DNA of 8,584 nucleotides from Verrucomicrobiota bacterium (GTDB taxonomy: Bacteria; Verrucomicrobiota; Kiritimatiellia; UBA8416; JAIOPI01). The stretch is from NCBI GenBank assembly GCA_027620105.1, contig JAQCIA010000069.1, positions 1-8,584 of the forward strand. The letters run 5' to 3'. The position numbers and the translations under genes were made by a program. Positions 1 through 7,376 of the stretch are shown piece after piece; position 1 is the stretch's first letter, and each line of letters starts with the position of its first letter. Under the pieces are notes generated by a model that was given only the letters and a program-made list of their open reading frames with translations, made no database searches and was not told the origin of the DNA.

Positions 1-1
1 G

Positions 2-691
2 ATCGTGTCGGGAGCCCTCCAGGACTACGGCCGGGCCATCATCGTTGGTGACTCCAAGACGCACGGGAAGGGCACGGTGCAATCCGTGCTCGATCTGGGC
101 CGCGACGCCAGCATGGGGGCGTTGAAAGTCACCACGGCAAGCTACATCCGCATCACTGGCGCGTCCACGCAACTGCAAGGCGTTCAGCCGGACATCGTGG
201 TGCCGTCACCTTGGGATTTCATGGAGACGGGTGAAGAATTCCTCCCCAATGCCATTCCCTGGTCCATGGAGCGGGCCGCCAATTTTCAGCGCGTGGCGGA
301 CCTGGGGACCATCATTCCGCGCCTGCGCGAACTCTCGGAACAGCGCCGCCGCCAGAGTGGTGCGTTTCAGACCTACGCCCGCCTGCTGGCGCGGTTCAGC
401 GAGCTGAACGACACGCACGAACTGCCGCTGAATCTGGAAACGCGGCGCCAGCTCGCCGCCACCGAGCGCGAATTGAACGAAATGCAGGAACGGCTCGCCG
501 CCGAAGAAGAGCGTGTGCCGACCGCGGATGGCGGAACGAACCGGGTGACGGACCTCGTGCTGACCGAGGGCTTGTCGATTCTGGCCGACCTCGTTACCGT
601 TGAAACCGTCGGCCCGGATGCGCTACCCCCGGTCGAGGATAACGAAGGTCCCGCACGCTCGGTCGCTGAATGGAAAAAGGAAAATCCGTGA
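2..691 (+). CDS. prc: Tail-specific (C-terminal processing) protease, Prc/Tsp, S41 family; C-terminal part only
   Basis: The reading frame is open to the left edge from base 2, so only the last 229 residues are present. S41 proteases of this type cut periplasmic proteins from their C-termini; in E. coli Prc also degrades the peptidoglycan hydrolase MepS. The visible part starts inside the protease core: the block ALQDYGRAIIVGD leads to THGKGTVQ, whose lysine (visible residue 23) corresponds to the catalytic Lys of the Ser-Lys dyad. The serine should lie about 25 residues upstream, outside the window. Next come the STQLQGVQPDIVVPS segment, the GEEFLPNAIPW segment and the helical C-terminal domain with FQTYARLLARF, all in the same order as in E. 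coli Tsp. The tail is rich in Glu and Arg and probably helical. Its stop overlaps the dapF start. The family call is firm; PDZ domain and signal peptide cannot be assessed. Confidence 0.93.
   Translation: MVSGALQDYGRAIIVGDSKTHGKGTVQSVLDLGRDASMGALKVTTASYIRITGASTQLQGVQPDIVVPSPWDFMETGEEFLPNAIPWSMERAANFQRVADLGTIIPRLRELSEQRRRQSGAFQTYARLLARFSELNDTHELPLNLETRRQLAATERELNEMQERLAAEEERVPTADGGTNRVTDLVLTEGLSILADLVTVETVGPDALPPVEDNEGPARSVAEWKKENP
677..681 (+). promoter_or_regulatory. Ribosome binding site that selects the dapF GTG start
   Basis: AAGGA lies 6 bases before the GTG at 688. The in-frame ATG at 670 has no purine-rich sequence upstream, so the GTG is the better start. The site is inside the end of the protease gene, consistent with translational coupling. 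Confidence 0.7.
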
Positions 692-1500
692 GAATCCCTT
701 TTTGGAAAATGCATGGTGCCAGCAACGACTTTATCCTCGTCGATGACCGTGCGGGCCAATTCCCGGCGAAGGATCGGAACTGGATCGCGAGCCTGGGGCA
801 ACGCCGCACCGGCGTCGGATCCGAAGGCCTGATCCTCATCCAGTCGGCTGCGGAAGCGGATTTTCGCATGCGCTTTTTCAATCCGGACGGATCCGAGGTG
901 GAAATGTGCGGCAACGGGGCACGCTGTGTGGCCCGGCTCGCGCACGAGATTGGCGCCGCCCCGCGACGCATGCGCATCGATACCGCGGCCGGACGACTCG
1001 AGGCCGATGTGGATGGCGAGCGCGTGCGCCTGCACATGACGCCGCCCGTGGACTGGCGCATGGATCGCACCCTGCAGGTTGAGCGCGAAACCCTGCGCTA
1101 CGGGTTCGTCAACAGCGGCGTGCCCCACGTTGTCATCGAAGTACCGGACTTGGATGCCTGCGCCGTGGTCCCCCTCGGGCGCGCCATTCGGCACCATGCC
1201 GATTTCGCGCCGGCTGGCACGAACGCGAATTTTATTTCCATCACCGGCGCGCAGGCGTTGCGCATTCGCACCTACGAGCGGGGCGTCGAAGACGAAACCC
1301 TCGCTTGCGGTACCGGCATCGTGGCGGCCGCACTGGTGGCCGCCCGCCAGGGGCGCGTGCAGGCCCCGGTGGCCGTGCGCCCTGCCAGTGGCGACCTGCT
1401 GACGGTCGACTTCAAGGTCACAACTGACGGCGCGCAGGACGTGATCCTGGAAGGCCCGGCGGTGCACGTCTTTCAGGGCGAACTGGTCTACGGCGAATAA
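688..1500 (+). CDS. dapF: Diaminopimelate epimerase
   Basis: DapF interconverts LL- and meso-2,6-diaminopimelate, the penultimate step to lysine and the source of meso-DAP for peptidoglycan; it is a cytoplasmic, cofactor-independent two-cysteine racemase. The 270-residue product has the family N-terminus (KMHGASNDF at residues 7-15), the first catalytic cysteine in EMCGNGARC (Cys74), and the second in ERGVEDETLACGTG (Cys207). Two homologous halves are evident and the length is normal. I chose GTG at 688, not the ATG at 670, because it has a ribosome binding site at correct spacing, it forms a GTGA overlap with the protease stop, and it places the KMHGASNDF motif at the usual distance from the N-terminus. 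It is followed after 4 bases by xthA. Nothing is missing from the active site, so it should be functional. Confidence 0.97.
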   Translation: MRIPFWKMHGASNDFILVDDRAGQFPAKDRNWIASLGQRRTGVGSEGLILIQSAAEADFRMRFFNPDGSEVEMCGNGARCVARLAHEIGAAPRRMRIDTAAGRLEADVDGERVRLHMTPPVDWRMDRTLQVERETLRYGFVNSGVPHVVIEVPDLDACAVVPLGRAIRHHADFAPAGTNANFISITGAQALRIRTYERGVEDETLACGTGIVAAALVAARQGRVQAPVAVRPASGDLLTVDFKVTTDGAQDVILEGPAVHVFQGELVYGE

Positions 1501-1504
1501 CGCC

Positions 1505-2278
1505 ATGCGCATCGCCACCTTCAACGCCAACTCCATCCGCATGCGCCTGCCGGTTATTCTCGAATGGCTGCAGCAGAATCAACCCGATGTGCTGGGGATC
1601 CAGGAAACCAAGGTTGAAGACGCCCTCTTTCCGGCCGATCCCATTCGCGCCGCCGGGTACGAGGTGGTTTTCAGGGGGCAGAAGTCTTACAACGGCGTGG
1701 CGCTGATTACCAAAGTTGCGCCCACGGATGTTCACTTCGGCATCGACGATGGTGGCCAGGCCGACGAACCGCGACTGGTGTGCGCGAAGGTGAACGGTGT
1801 AACCGTTCTCAACACCTACGTGCCGCAGGGGCGCGAAATCGATCACGAAATGTATCTGTACAAGCAGGCGTGGTTTCGGCGGCTACGGGCGTTCTTCGAA
1901 CGGCACTTCACGCCCGAAACGCCGGTGGTGTGGATTGGCGATCTGAACGTTGCCCCGACTCCGTTGGATGTGCACAATCCGGCCGATCAGGCCAAGCACG
2001 TGTGTTTCCACGAAGATGTGCAGCGGGCTTACGCGGAAACGCTGGCCTGGGGATTTGAGGACGTGTTTCGCCGGCACTGCCCGGAACCGGGCCTCTTCAG
2101 CTTCTTTGATTTTCGCACGCCGAATGCCGCCAAGCGCAAGATGGGCTGGCGCATCGATCACATTCTGGCCACGCCGCCCCTGGCCGCGCGCAGCAAGAAG
2201 GCCTGGATCGACCTCGCGCCGCGCCTGCGCGAAAAAGCTTCCGACCACACCTTCGTCGCCGCGGACTTTGACTTGTAG
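1505..2278 (+). CDS. xthA: Exodeoxyribonuclease III (AP endonuclease)
   Basis: This 257-residue protein belongs to the ExoIII/APE1 endonuclease-exonuclease-phosphatase fold. Such enzymes cut DNA at abasic sites in base-excision repair and remove nucleotides or blocked ends from 3' termini, using a divalent metal. All key positions are visible: Asn7 in ATFNANSIR, the metal-binding Glu34 in IQETK, Tyr105 in TYVPQG, Asp146 and Asn148 in WIGDLNVAP, Asp218 in GWRIDHIL, and the catalytic Asp247-His248 pair in SDHTF. Length matches the family (about 250-270). The ATG follows the dapF stop by only 4 bases with no strong ribosome binding site, suggesting coupling to dapF translation. It is the last gene of the rightward run and meets the sugar-kinase gene tail-to-tail. 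I see no clear terminator after it. Confidence 0.96.
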   Translation: MRIATFNANSIRMRLPVILEWLQQNQPDVLGIQETKVEDALFPADPIRAAGYEVVFRGQKSYNGVALITKVAPTDVHFGIDDGGQADEPRLVCAKVNGVTVLNTYVPQGREIDHEMYLYKQAWFRRLRAFFERHFTPETPVVWIGDLNVAPTPLDVHNPADQAKHVCFHEDVQRAYAETLAWGFEDVFRRHCPEPGLFSFFDFRTPNAAKRKMGWRIDHILATPPLAARSKKAWIDLAPRLREKASDHTFVAADFDL

Positions 2279-2300
2279 CGCGCGACCTGCGGTCCCGAAA

Positions 2301-3812
2301 TCAGTCCAAGCTGCAGAGTGCGTCAAAACGCTTGCAGGCTGGGCCCCAATTGGCGCTGACATCTGGTTCATAGCGCGTGATCGGAAAAGATGCGCGAATG
2401 ATGGCCTGGGCTTCCGCCATGTTGCTGATCGCCCCCAGGCCTAGCGCCTGTCCCATGAAGTTCCCGATGGCGGTGGCTTCCTCCGGTCCCGCCAGCACGG
2501 GCAGCCCCAGCGCGTCCGCGGTGAATTGATTGAGCAGCACATTGCGGCTGCCCCCGCCAACCACATGCACGACGCGTGTGGTCGTGCCGGATACAGTGCT
2601 CACCAGCGCGTTCACCATGCGATACTTCAGGGCTAGGCTTTCATAGACCGTGCGCAAAAACGCGCCCCGATCCGCTGGCGGGCGCTGACCGGTGCGCTGA
2701 CAGAATGCGACGATGGCTTGCACCATATCGGGGGGGTTGTAGAAACTCGTGTCGTCAGGATCAATCAGCGCACCGAAGGCGGGCGCTTCGCGGGCGAGCG
2801 CGGTGAGACGGTCCCACGGCTGCTCATGGCCGTCGTGCGCGGCCCATTGCCGCCGCAATTCCTGCACCAGCCAGGTGCCCATGCAGTTGCGCAGGAGGCG
2901 GGTGTTGCCGAAGCCGCCCTCGTTGCTGAGGTTGCCGCGCAGCGCCGCCGCATTGGTGATCGGTTCTGCCACCAACTTGCCGACGATTGACCAGGTGCCC
3001 GAGCTGATGATCAACGCTTCGTCCGTGTGCTCCACGGGCGCCGCGGCAAAGGCGCAGGCGGTGTCATGCGCGGCGGTGGCCACGACCTGGGCGCGGTTGA
3101 TTCCGACCGCCGCAGCCAGCGGTGCACGCAATTCGCCCAGCGGCGTGCCCGGCGGAACAATGGGCGGCAGCAAGTCCGGCGGTATCCCGAGGGCCGCCAG
3201 CAACTCGCTCGACCAGGTGCGCGATTTGGCATCCATCAGCTGCGACACGCTCGCCCAGGAGGCATCCACGGCGGGATTGCCACAGAAGTAGTAGTTGAGG
3301 ACAGCAGGAACCGGCAGAAACCGGGCGCCCGGCTGCAGCAGGCTGGCGCGGTTTTCGACGAGCCACAAGAGTTGATTGCTCAGATTGAACGGCTGGAAGT
3401 GAATGCCCGTGAGTGTGTACACGCGCGTCGCGTCCACACGCGCCTTGAGCCGGTCGATCATGCCGTCCAGGCGATGGTCGCGATAGCAGTACATGCGCCC
3501 CAGCAGTTCGCCATCAGGCGTGAGCAGTTGGCCGTCCGCGCCCCATGTGTCCACGGCCAGGCTGTCGAGGTGATCCGCGACCTCCCGGCGATAGGCGCGC
3601 AGGGCGGTGATGATGTTCTGATAGAGAAACGTGTCGTCCCAATGGGTGCGTTCCGTTTCCACGCCGTGACGATCCGGCAGAAAATAGGAAACGCCTTCAT
3701 GGGCGAATCGGTGCACCTCCTGCATGGAGAAGTTGCGGCCGCTGAGCGTGGCCGCAAAGCACTTCCCACCGGAGGCGCCAAGGTCGGCAGCGAACATGTG
3801 TACGGTTTTCAC
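2301..3812 (-). CDS. rhaB: Rhamnulokinase-like FGGY-family carbohydrate kinase
   Basis: FGGY kinases phosphorylate sugars with ATP; rhamnulokinase makes L-rhamnulose 1-phosphate. The 503-residue product has the N-terminal phosphate loop DLGASGGK (residues 10-17), LAVDTWGADGQLL (85-97), YRDHRLDGM (110-118), TGIHFQPFN (135-143), the probable catalytic Asp250 in AAHDTACA, ISSGTWSIVG (269-278), SNEGGFGNTRLLRN (296-309) and VVGGGSRNVLLNQ (417-429). This set resembles rhamnulokinases more than glycerol or xylulose kinases, but L-fuculokinase or another deoxy-sugar kinase is possible. I chose GTG at 3812 because GAAAGGG sits 5 bases before it; the GTG at 3854, touching the asnS stop, has no such site and would add an unconserved N-terminus. 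It follows asnS by 42 bases, probably in one transcript. No isomerase, aldolase or transporter for rhamnose is in the window. Confidence 0.87.
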   Translation of the reverse strand: MKTVHMFAADLGASGGKCFAATLSGRNFSMQEVHRFAHEGVSYFLPDRHGVETERTHWDDTFLYQNIITALRAYRREVADHLDSLAVDTWGADGQLLTPDGELLGRMYCYRDHRLDGMIDRLKARVDATRVYTLTGIHFQPFNLSNQLLWLVENRASLLQPGARFLPVPAVLNYYFCGNPAVDASWASVSQLMDAKSRTWSSELLAALGIPPDLLPPIVPPGTPLGELRAPLAAAVGINRAQVVATAAHDTACAFAAAPVEHTDEALIISSGTWSIVGKLVAEPITNAAALRGNLSNEGGFGNTRLLRNCMGTWLVQELRRQWAAHDGHEQPWDRLTALAREAPAFGALIDPDDTSFYNPPDMVQAIVAFCQRTGQRPPADRGAFLRTVYESLALKYRMVNALVSTVSGTTTRVVHVVGGGSRNVLLNQFTADALGLPVLAGPEEATAIGNFMGQALGLGAISNMAEAQAIIRASFPITRYEPDVSANWGPACKRFDALCSLD

Positions 3813-3817
3813 ATTTG

Positions 3818-3823
3818 CCCTTT
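3818..3823 (-). promoter_or_regulatory. Ribosome binding site for the sugar-kinase GTG start
   Basis: Read on the minus strand, AAAGGG is followed by 5 bases and then GTG (3812-3810). It supports 3812 over the in-frame GTG at 3854. It lies in the short asnS-kinase gap, so the kinase is translated independently even if co-transcribed. Confidence 0.65.
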
Positions 3824-3854
3824 CGTTGGACGATGCCCATGCAGACCGATCCAC

Positions 3855-5345
3855 TCAAGGATACATGCGACCCAGCGTGCGTGGAAAGGGAATGGTTTCG
3901 CGCACATGCTTCAGGCCGCAAAGCCAGGTGAGGGTGCGCTCGATCCCGAGCCCGAATCCACCATGTGGCACGCTGCCGTAGCGGCGCAGATCGAGATACC
4001 AATCATAGTCTTCGGGCTTTAGCCCCTTGTCGCGAATCGCCGCTTCGAGCACATCCACGCGCTGGCTACCGCCAATGATCTCGCCATACCCTTCGGGTGC
4101 GAGCAAGTCCATGTTCAGGACCACGGGCCGATCACCGGGCACGCGCTTCATGTAGAAGGCTTTGGCTTCCGCTGGATAGTGCGTCACGAAGACGGGCCGC
4201 TCGAACTGGCGGGAAATGATCGTCTCGTCGCTACCGCCGAGGTCCTTGCCCCAGGTGAATGACGCCGCGAGTTCCATGTGCCGTGGACGGTTCTCCAAGT
4301 CCCGCTCAAGATCCTCTACCTCAGTGCGCAGCGCGTGAATTTCAAGCTGCAACTTGTCCTGCTCCCATGTCCGTTGCGTGCCGGCCAGTTTCAGCTCCAG
4401 GGTGCCGCGCTGATCGATCCAGGCTTGCAGTTGACGGCGTTCCTGCGCCATTTCCGTTTCGATTTGCTGGCGCGTCGCATCGCTGCGCAAGCGTTCGGCG
4501 ACCTCCGAATAGGTCATCCGCGGAAACGGCGCCTGCACACGCCGTAACGGTTCCAGATCGCGCCCGAGGGCAATCAAATCGGCTTCGTGGCGCGCGAGCA
4601 CCGTCGCGACGCAGGCGCAGATCAAGGCTTCCGCGAGCGCCATCACGTCCCCCAGTTCGGCGAAGGCCACCTCAGGCTCAATCATCCAGAACTCCGTGAG
4701 GTGGCGGCGCGTCTTCGACTTCTCAGCCCGGAACGTGGGGCCAAAGCAGTACACCTTGCCCAGCGCCATGCAGGCGCTCTCCAGGTACAGCTGCCCCGTT
4801 TGCGTGAGGTAGACGGTTTCGCCAAAGTAATCCACGGGAAACAACGTCTGCGCGTCCTCACCCGCGCCGGGAGACAGAATGGGCGTGTCGATCAGCGTAA
4901 ATCCGCGCGCATTAAAGAATGTTCGGCAAGTTTCAATCAGGGTGTGGCGAATGCGCAGGATGGTGGCCGGGCGGCGCGAGCGCAGCCACAGGTGACGGTG
5001 CTCCATGAGAAAGTCGATGCCATGCGGTTTAGGCGTGATGGGGAATTCGCCGCCAGCATGCAGCACCGCCACTTGCTGGACGGCGATCTCAAAGCCACCC
5101 GCGGCGCGCGCATCGCGACGGACCGCGCCGGTCACGCTTAGCGAGGATTCGCGTGGCAGCTTCTCCGTGGCCGCAAAAGCGTCCGCCTGCTGTGCCTCCA
5201 CGATAGCCTGACAAAGCCCCGTGCCATCGCGCAGCGTGAGAAACAGAATTTTACCACCGCTGCGCCGCCCGGCCAGCCACCCGCGCAGGGTCACGACCTG
5301 CCCCTCGTGTTCCCCGAGCTCGCGGATGGTGGTGCTTGTGTGCAT
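3855..5345 (-). CDS. asnS: Asparaginyl-tRNA synthetase with a coiled-coil insertion
   Basis: Class IIb synthetase that charges tRNA-Asn with asparagine. With the start used here it has 496 residues. An N-terminal OB-fold anticodon-binding domain (about 19-99, with LRGWLAGRRSGGKILFLTLRDGTG as its hallmark, spoken of in two parts: LRGWL and FLTLRDGTG) is followed by the catalytic core: motif 1 around 150-169, motif 2 GPTFRAEKS...TEFWMIEPE (202-225), MDLLAPEGYGEIIGGSQR (412-429) and motif 3 GGFGLGIER (462-470). The catalytic core is interrupted at about 287-362 by a charged helical insertion, explaining a length well above the roughly 430-440 of B. subtilis or Thermus AsnRS. The start is uncertain: ATG 5345 places the OB-fold Trp 22 residues in, as in known AsnRS; ATG 5378 would overlap htpG by 14 bases. 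Neither has a clear ribosome binding site, suggesting coupling to htpG. Confidence 0.95.
   Translation of the reverse strand: MHTSTTIRELGEHEGQVVTLRGWLAGRRSGGKILFLTLRDGTGLCQAIVEAQQADAFAATEKLPRESSLSVTGAVRRDARAAGGFEIAVQQVAVLHAGGEFPITPKPHGIDFLMEHRHLWLRSRRPATILRIRHTLIETCRTFFNARGFTLIDTPILSPGAGEDAQTLFPVDYFGETVYLTQTGQLYLESACMALGKVYCFGPTFRAEKSKTRRHLTEFWMIEPEVAFAELGDVMALAEALICACVATVLARHEADLIALGRDLEPLRRVQAPFPRMTYSEVAERLRSDATRQQIETEMAQERRQLQAWIDQRGTLELKLAGTQRTWEQDKLQLEIHALRTEVEDLERDLENRPRHMELAASFTWGKDLGGSDETIISRQFERPVFVTHYPAEAKAFYMKRVPGDRPVVLNMDLLAPEGYGEIIGGSQRVDVLEAAIRDKGLKPEDYDWYLDLRRYGSVPHGGFGLGIERTLTWLCGLKHVRETIPFPRTLGRMYP
4260..4487 (-). other. Coiled-coil insertion inside the AsnRS catalytic domain
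   Basis: About 75 codons lie between MTYSEVAERL and FTWGKDLGGSDE, where compact AsnRS proteins have a short connection. The stretch is rich in Glu, Gln, Arg and Leu and lacks Gly or Pro except near TLELKLAGTQ and the end. In its second half hydrophobic residues follow a heptad-like 3-4 spacing (I, L, V, L, L in LEIHALRTEVEDLERDL). Two helices joined near IDQRGTLE would make an antiparallel hairpin. The frame is intact and conserved AsnRS sequence resumes directly after, so it is a true in-frame insertion, not a frameshift. Confidence 0.75.
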
Positions 5346-5364
5346 ACACGCGTCTGCCGTCACG

Positions 5365-7308
5365 TCATGCAGGGGCATCGGCGCGGACCATCAGATCGCT
5401 CAACAACTTTACGAAGCGTGCCGGATCCTTGGGGGGCGAACCTTCCTGGAGTAACGCTTGACCGTGCAGGAGTTCCACGCAGGCCTTGAACTTGTCACCG
5501 GCGGGCTCCTCCGCGTGCAGGGACTCCAGTCGCGCGACCAGCGGGTGTGCGGGGTTCAATTCCAAGATGCGTTTGGATTTGGGAACCGCCTGGTTCATCG
5601 CGCGCATCATGCGCTCCATCGTGGGGCTCGCGGCATTCGCATCCGTGACGAGGCAGCAGGCGGAATCCGTCAGACGTGTCGAAAAGCGCACGGACTGGAT
5701 GTCCGCATCGAGGGTGGACTGCATGGCGGTGAGCAGCGACGCGTGCACTTCCGCGGCTTTGGCGGCGCTTTCCTTGCCCTCGTCCAGATCGAGATCGCCG
5801 CGCTCCACCGAGCGGATCTCCTTGCCGTCATACTCGCTCAGGCTTTGCGCAATCCACTCGTCCACGGGATCGATCCAGAACAGCACCTCCCAGTCCTTCT
5901 TGCGGAAGATCTCCATATGTGGGGACTGGCGGGCCATCTCGAGACTTTCGGCAGCCAGGGCGTAAAGGAGTTTCTGTCCTTCGGGCATGCGCGCCACGAC
6001 TTGCTTGAGTGTCGCGGTTTCGGTGCCGGTCGTCTTGCTGGTGGCGTAGAGCAGCAGGTCCTTGAGCTTGTCCTGGTTCTCAAAATCGTTGGCCAGGCCC
6101 TCCTTCAGCACCTTGCCGAATTGTACGAAAAACGCGCGATACTCGTCGGGGCTGTTTTCGAGCATGTCGTGCAGCGCGCCCAGCACCTTTCCGGTCAGGC
6201 TCTTGCGAATGCGCCGCGGCAGCGCGTCGTCCTGGAGCATCTCGCGGGAGACATTCAGCGGCAGGTCGCTCGAATCCACCACGCCTTTCACGAACCGCAG
6301 GTACTCGGGCAGCAGGGCCTCGCAGTCCGCGTCGATGAGCACGTTCTTCACATACAGTTGCAGGCCGTGCTTGCGCTCACGCATGAACAGATCATAGGGG
6401 GCATGCGACGGCACAAAGAGCAGCGCCCGGAACTCTGTGGCGCCTTCGACGGAGAAGTGAATCGTCTCCTGAGGCGCCTGGTGATCGTGGCTGATGTGGG
6501 CGTAAAACTCCTTGTACTCATCGGCGGAGACATCCTTCTTGTCGCGTCGCCAGATGGCCTTCATCGAATTCAGCGGCTTTGCCTCGGACTCGGCCTTCGC
6601 CTTGGCTTCCGCCTCCGCGTCCTCCTTCGTGTCCGCTTTGGCGTCGTCCTTGTCCTTGTCCTTGGGGTCCTCCACGGTGGCGAGCAAAATGGGGTGGGCG
6701 ATGTAGTTCGAATAGGATTTTACGATGGAGCGGATGCGCCAGTCGTCGCAGAATTCATCCATGCCTTCACGCAGGTGCAGCGTGATGTCCGTCCCGTGGC
6801 TGTCACGGGTGCCATCCTCGAGGGTGTAGCTTCCGCTGCCATCGGATGTCCAGGTGACGGCCTTCTGGTCGTTGCCGGCCCGTCGCGTGGTCAGCTCGAC
6901 TTTGTCGGCCACCATGAACGCGGCATAAAAACCCACGCCAAATTGTCCGATGAGTTCAGCGTCCTTGCCTTTGTCCGTTTGTCGCATCTGTTCCAGAAAT
7001 TTGCGCGTGCCGGAGCTGGCGATGGTTCCGATGTTCTGTTCCACTTCCTCCGCCGACATGCCGATCCCGTTGTCGCTGATGGTCAGGGTCCGGGCGGCCT
7101 TGTCGGCCCGCAGGCGGATGCTCCAGGCAACACCGGACGCGATCAGATCGGGTTGCGTCAGTGCCTCGAATGTGGCGCGGTCAATGGCATCGGAGGCGTT
7201 GGAAATCAGTTCGCGAAGGAAAATCTCCTTCTTGGAATAGAGTGAATGAATGACGAGATCAAGCAGCTGCTTGACCTCGGTCTTAAACGGGCGTGACTTC
7301 TTGCTCAT
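5365..7308 (-). CDS. htpG: Molecular chaperone HtpG (bacterial Hsp90)
   Basis: ATP-driven dimeric chaperone of the cytoplasm that helps remodel and refold client proteins, usually with DnaK. The 647-residue product has the GHKL ATPase domain: Glu33 and Asn37 in LRELISNASDAIDR, Asp79 in ISDNGIGMS, the lid segment IGTIASSGTRKFLEQ, and GQFGVGFYAAFMVAD. A charged linker (about 213-245) leads to the middle domain, starting near LNSMKAIWRRDKKDVSADEY and carrying the ATP-contacting Arg355 in LNVSRE, followed by the C-terminal dimerisation domain with NPAHPLV. The start at 7308 is chosen because AGGGAG lies 6 bases upstream and MSKKSRPFKTEVKQLL is the natural N-terminus; an upstream ATG at 7374 would lie near the promoter -10. 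Its stop lies 19 bases before (or, with the longer asnS start, 14 bases inside) asnS. All ATPase residues are present. Confidence 0.97.
   Translation of the reverse strand: MSKKSRPFKTEVKQLLDLVIHSLYSKKEIFLRELISNASDAIDRATFEALTQPDLIASGVAWSIRLRADKAARTLTISDNGIGMSAEEVEQNIGTIASSGTRKFLEQMRQTDKGKDAELIGQFGVGFYAAFMVADKVELTTRRAGNDQKAVTWTSDGSGSYTLEDGTRDSHGTDITLHLREGMDEFCDDWRIRSIVKSYSNYIAHPILLATVEDPKDKDKDDAKADTKEDAEAEAKAKAESEAKPLNSMKAIWRRDKKDVSADEYKEFYAHISHDHQAPQETIHFSVEGATEFRALLFVPSHAPYDLFMRERKHGLQLYVKNVLIDADCEALLPEYLRFVKGVVDSSDLPLNVSREMLQDDALPRRIRKSLTGKVLGALHDMLENSPDEYRAFFVQFGKVLKEGLANDFENQDKLKDLLLYATSKTTGTETATLKQVVARMPEGQKLLYALAAESLEMARQSPHMEIFRKKDWEVLFWIDPVDEWIAQSLSEYDGKEIRSVERGDLDLDEGKESAAKAAEVHASLLTAMQSTLDADIQSVRFSTRLTDSACCLVTDANAASPTMERMMRAMNQAVPKSKRILELNPAHPLVARLESLHAEEPAGDKFKACVELLHGQALLQEGSPPKDPARFVKLLSDLMVRADAPA
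6574..6672 (-). other. Charged linker of HtpG
   Basis: Residues about 213-245 are almost only Lys, Asp, Glu and Ala (for example EDPKDKDKDDAKADTK and EDAEAEAKAKAESEAK). They sit exactly between the N-terminal ATPase domain and the middle domain. Bacterial HtpG normally has a short junction here, while eukaryotic Hsp90 has a long charged linker. The DNA is internally repetitive (TCCTTG-type and GCCTCC-type short repeats on the plus strand), which suggests growth by slippage. Confidence 0.8.
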
Positions 7309-7314
7309 GATTTT

Positions 7315-7320
7315 CTCCCT
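7315..7320 (-). promoter_or_regulatory. Ribosome binding site of htpG
   Basis: AGGGAG on the minus strand, 6 bases before the ATG at 7308. It fixes the htpG start. Confidence 0.8.
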
Positions 7321-7351
7321 GGGGTGACATCGGCTGTTCCCCTGGCGGTTT

Positions 7352-7372
7352 GCCCGGGGCGTTCGGCCGGGC
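7352..7372 (-). repeat. Inverted repeat in the htpG leader (6-base arms, 9-base spacer)
   Basis: GCCCGG (7352-7357) and CCGGGC (7367-7372) are perfect complements around a 9-base spacer. It begins at the predicted htpG transcription start, so it could be an operator or a hairpin at the 5' end of the mRNA. The 9-base spacing recalls CIRCE of HrcA-controlled genes, but the arm sequence is unrelated. Confidence 0.5.
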
Positions 7373-7376
7373 ATGG

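Noticed and set aside
373..1542. A 389-codon open frame on the minus strand opposite prc-dapF
   Set aside because: The plus strand carries conserved prc and dapF with all active-site motifs. The antisense translation has low-complexity, His/Arg/Ala-rich sequence and no ribosome binding site.
2284..2294. Possible terminator hairpin between xthA and the sugar kinase (GACC-TGC-GGTC)
   Set aside because: The stem has only 4 base pairs and no T-run follows on either strand, so it cannot be called a terminator.
3027..4022. A 331-codon open frame on the plus strand opposite the sugar kinase and asnS end
   Set aside because: It spans the junction of two real minus-strand genes and matches no family; typical GC-rich antisense shadow.
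4262..4487. Frameshift or mobile insertion in asnS as the cause of its extra length
   Set aside because: The frame stays open and conserved AsnRS motifs continue in the same frame on both sides. No inverted ends or target duplications flank the segment.
5458..7245. A 595-codon open frame on the plus strand opposite htpG
   Set aside because: It is the complement-frame shadow of htpG in GC-rich DNA. It has no family motif, an odd composition, and the opposite strand encodes an unambiguous HtpG over its whole length.
7352..7372. CIRCE (HrcA) operator upstream of htpG
   Set aside because: Only the 9-base spacing fits. The arms are GCCCGG/CCGGGC and not the TTAGCACTC/GAGTGCTAA of CIRCE.
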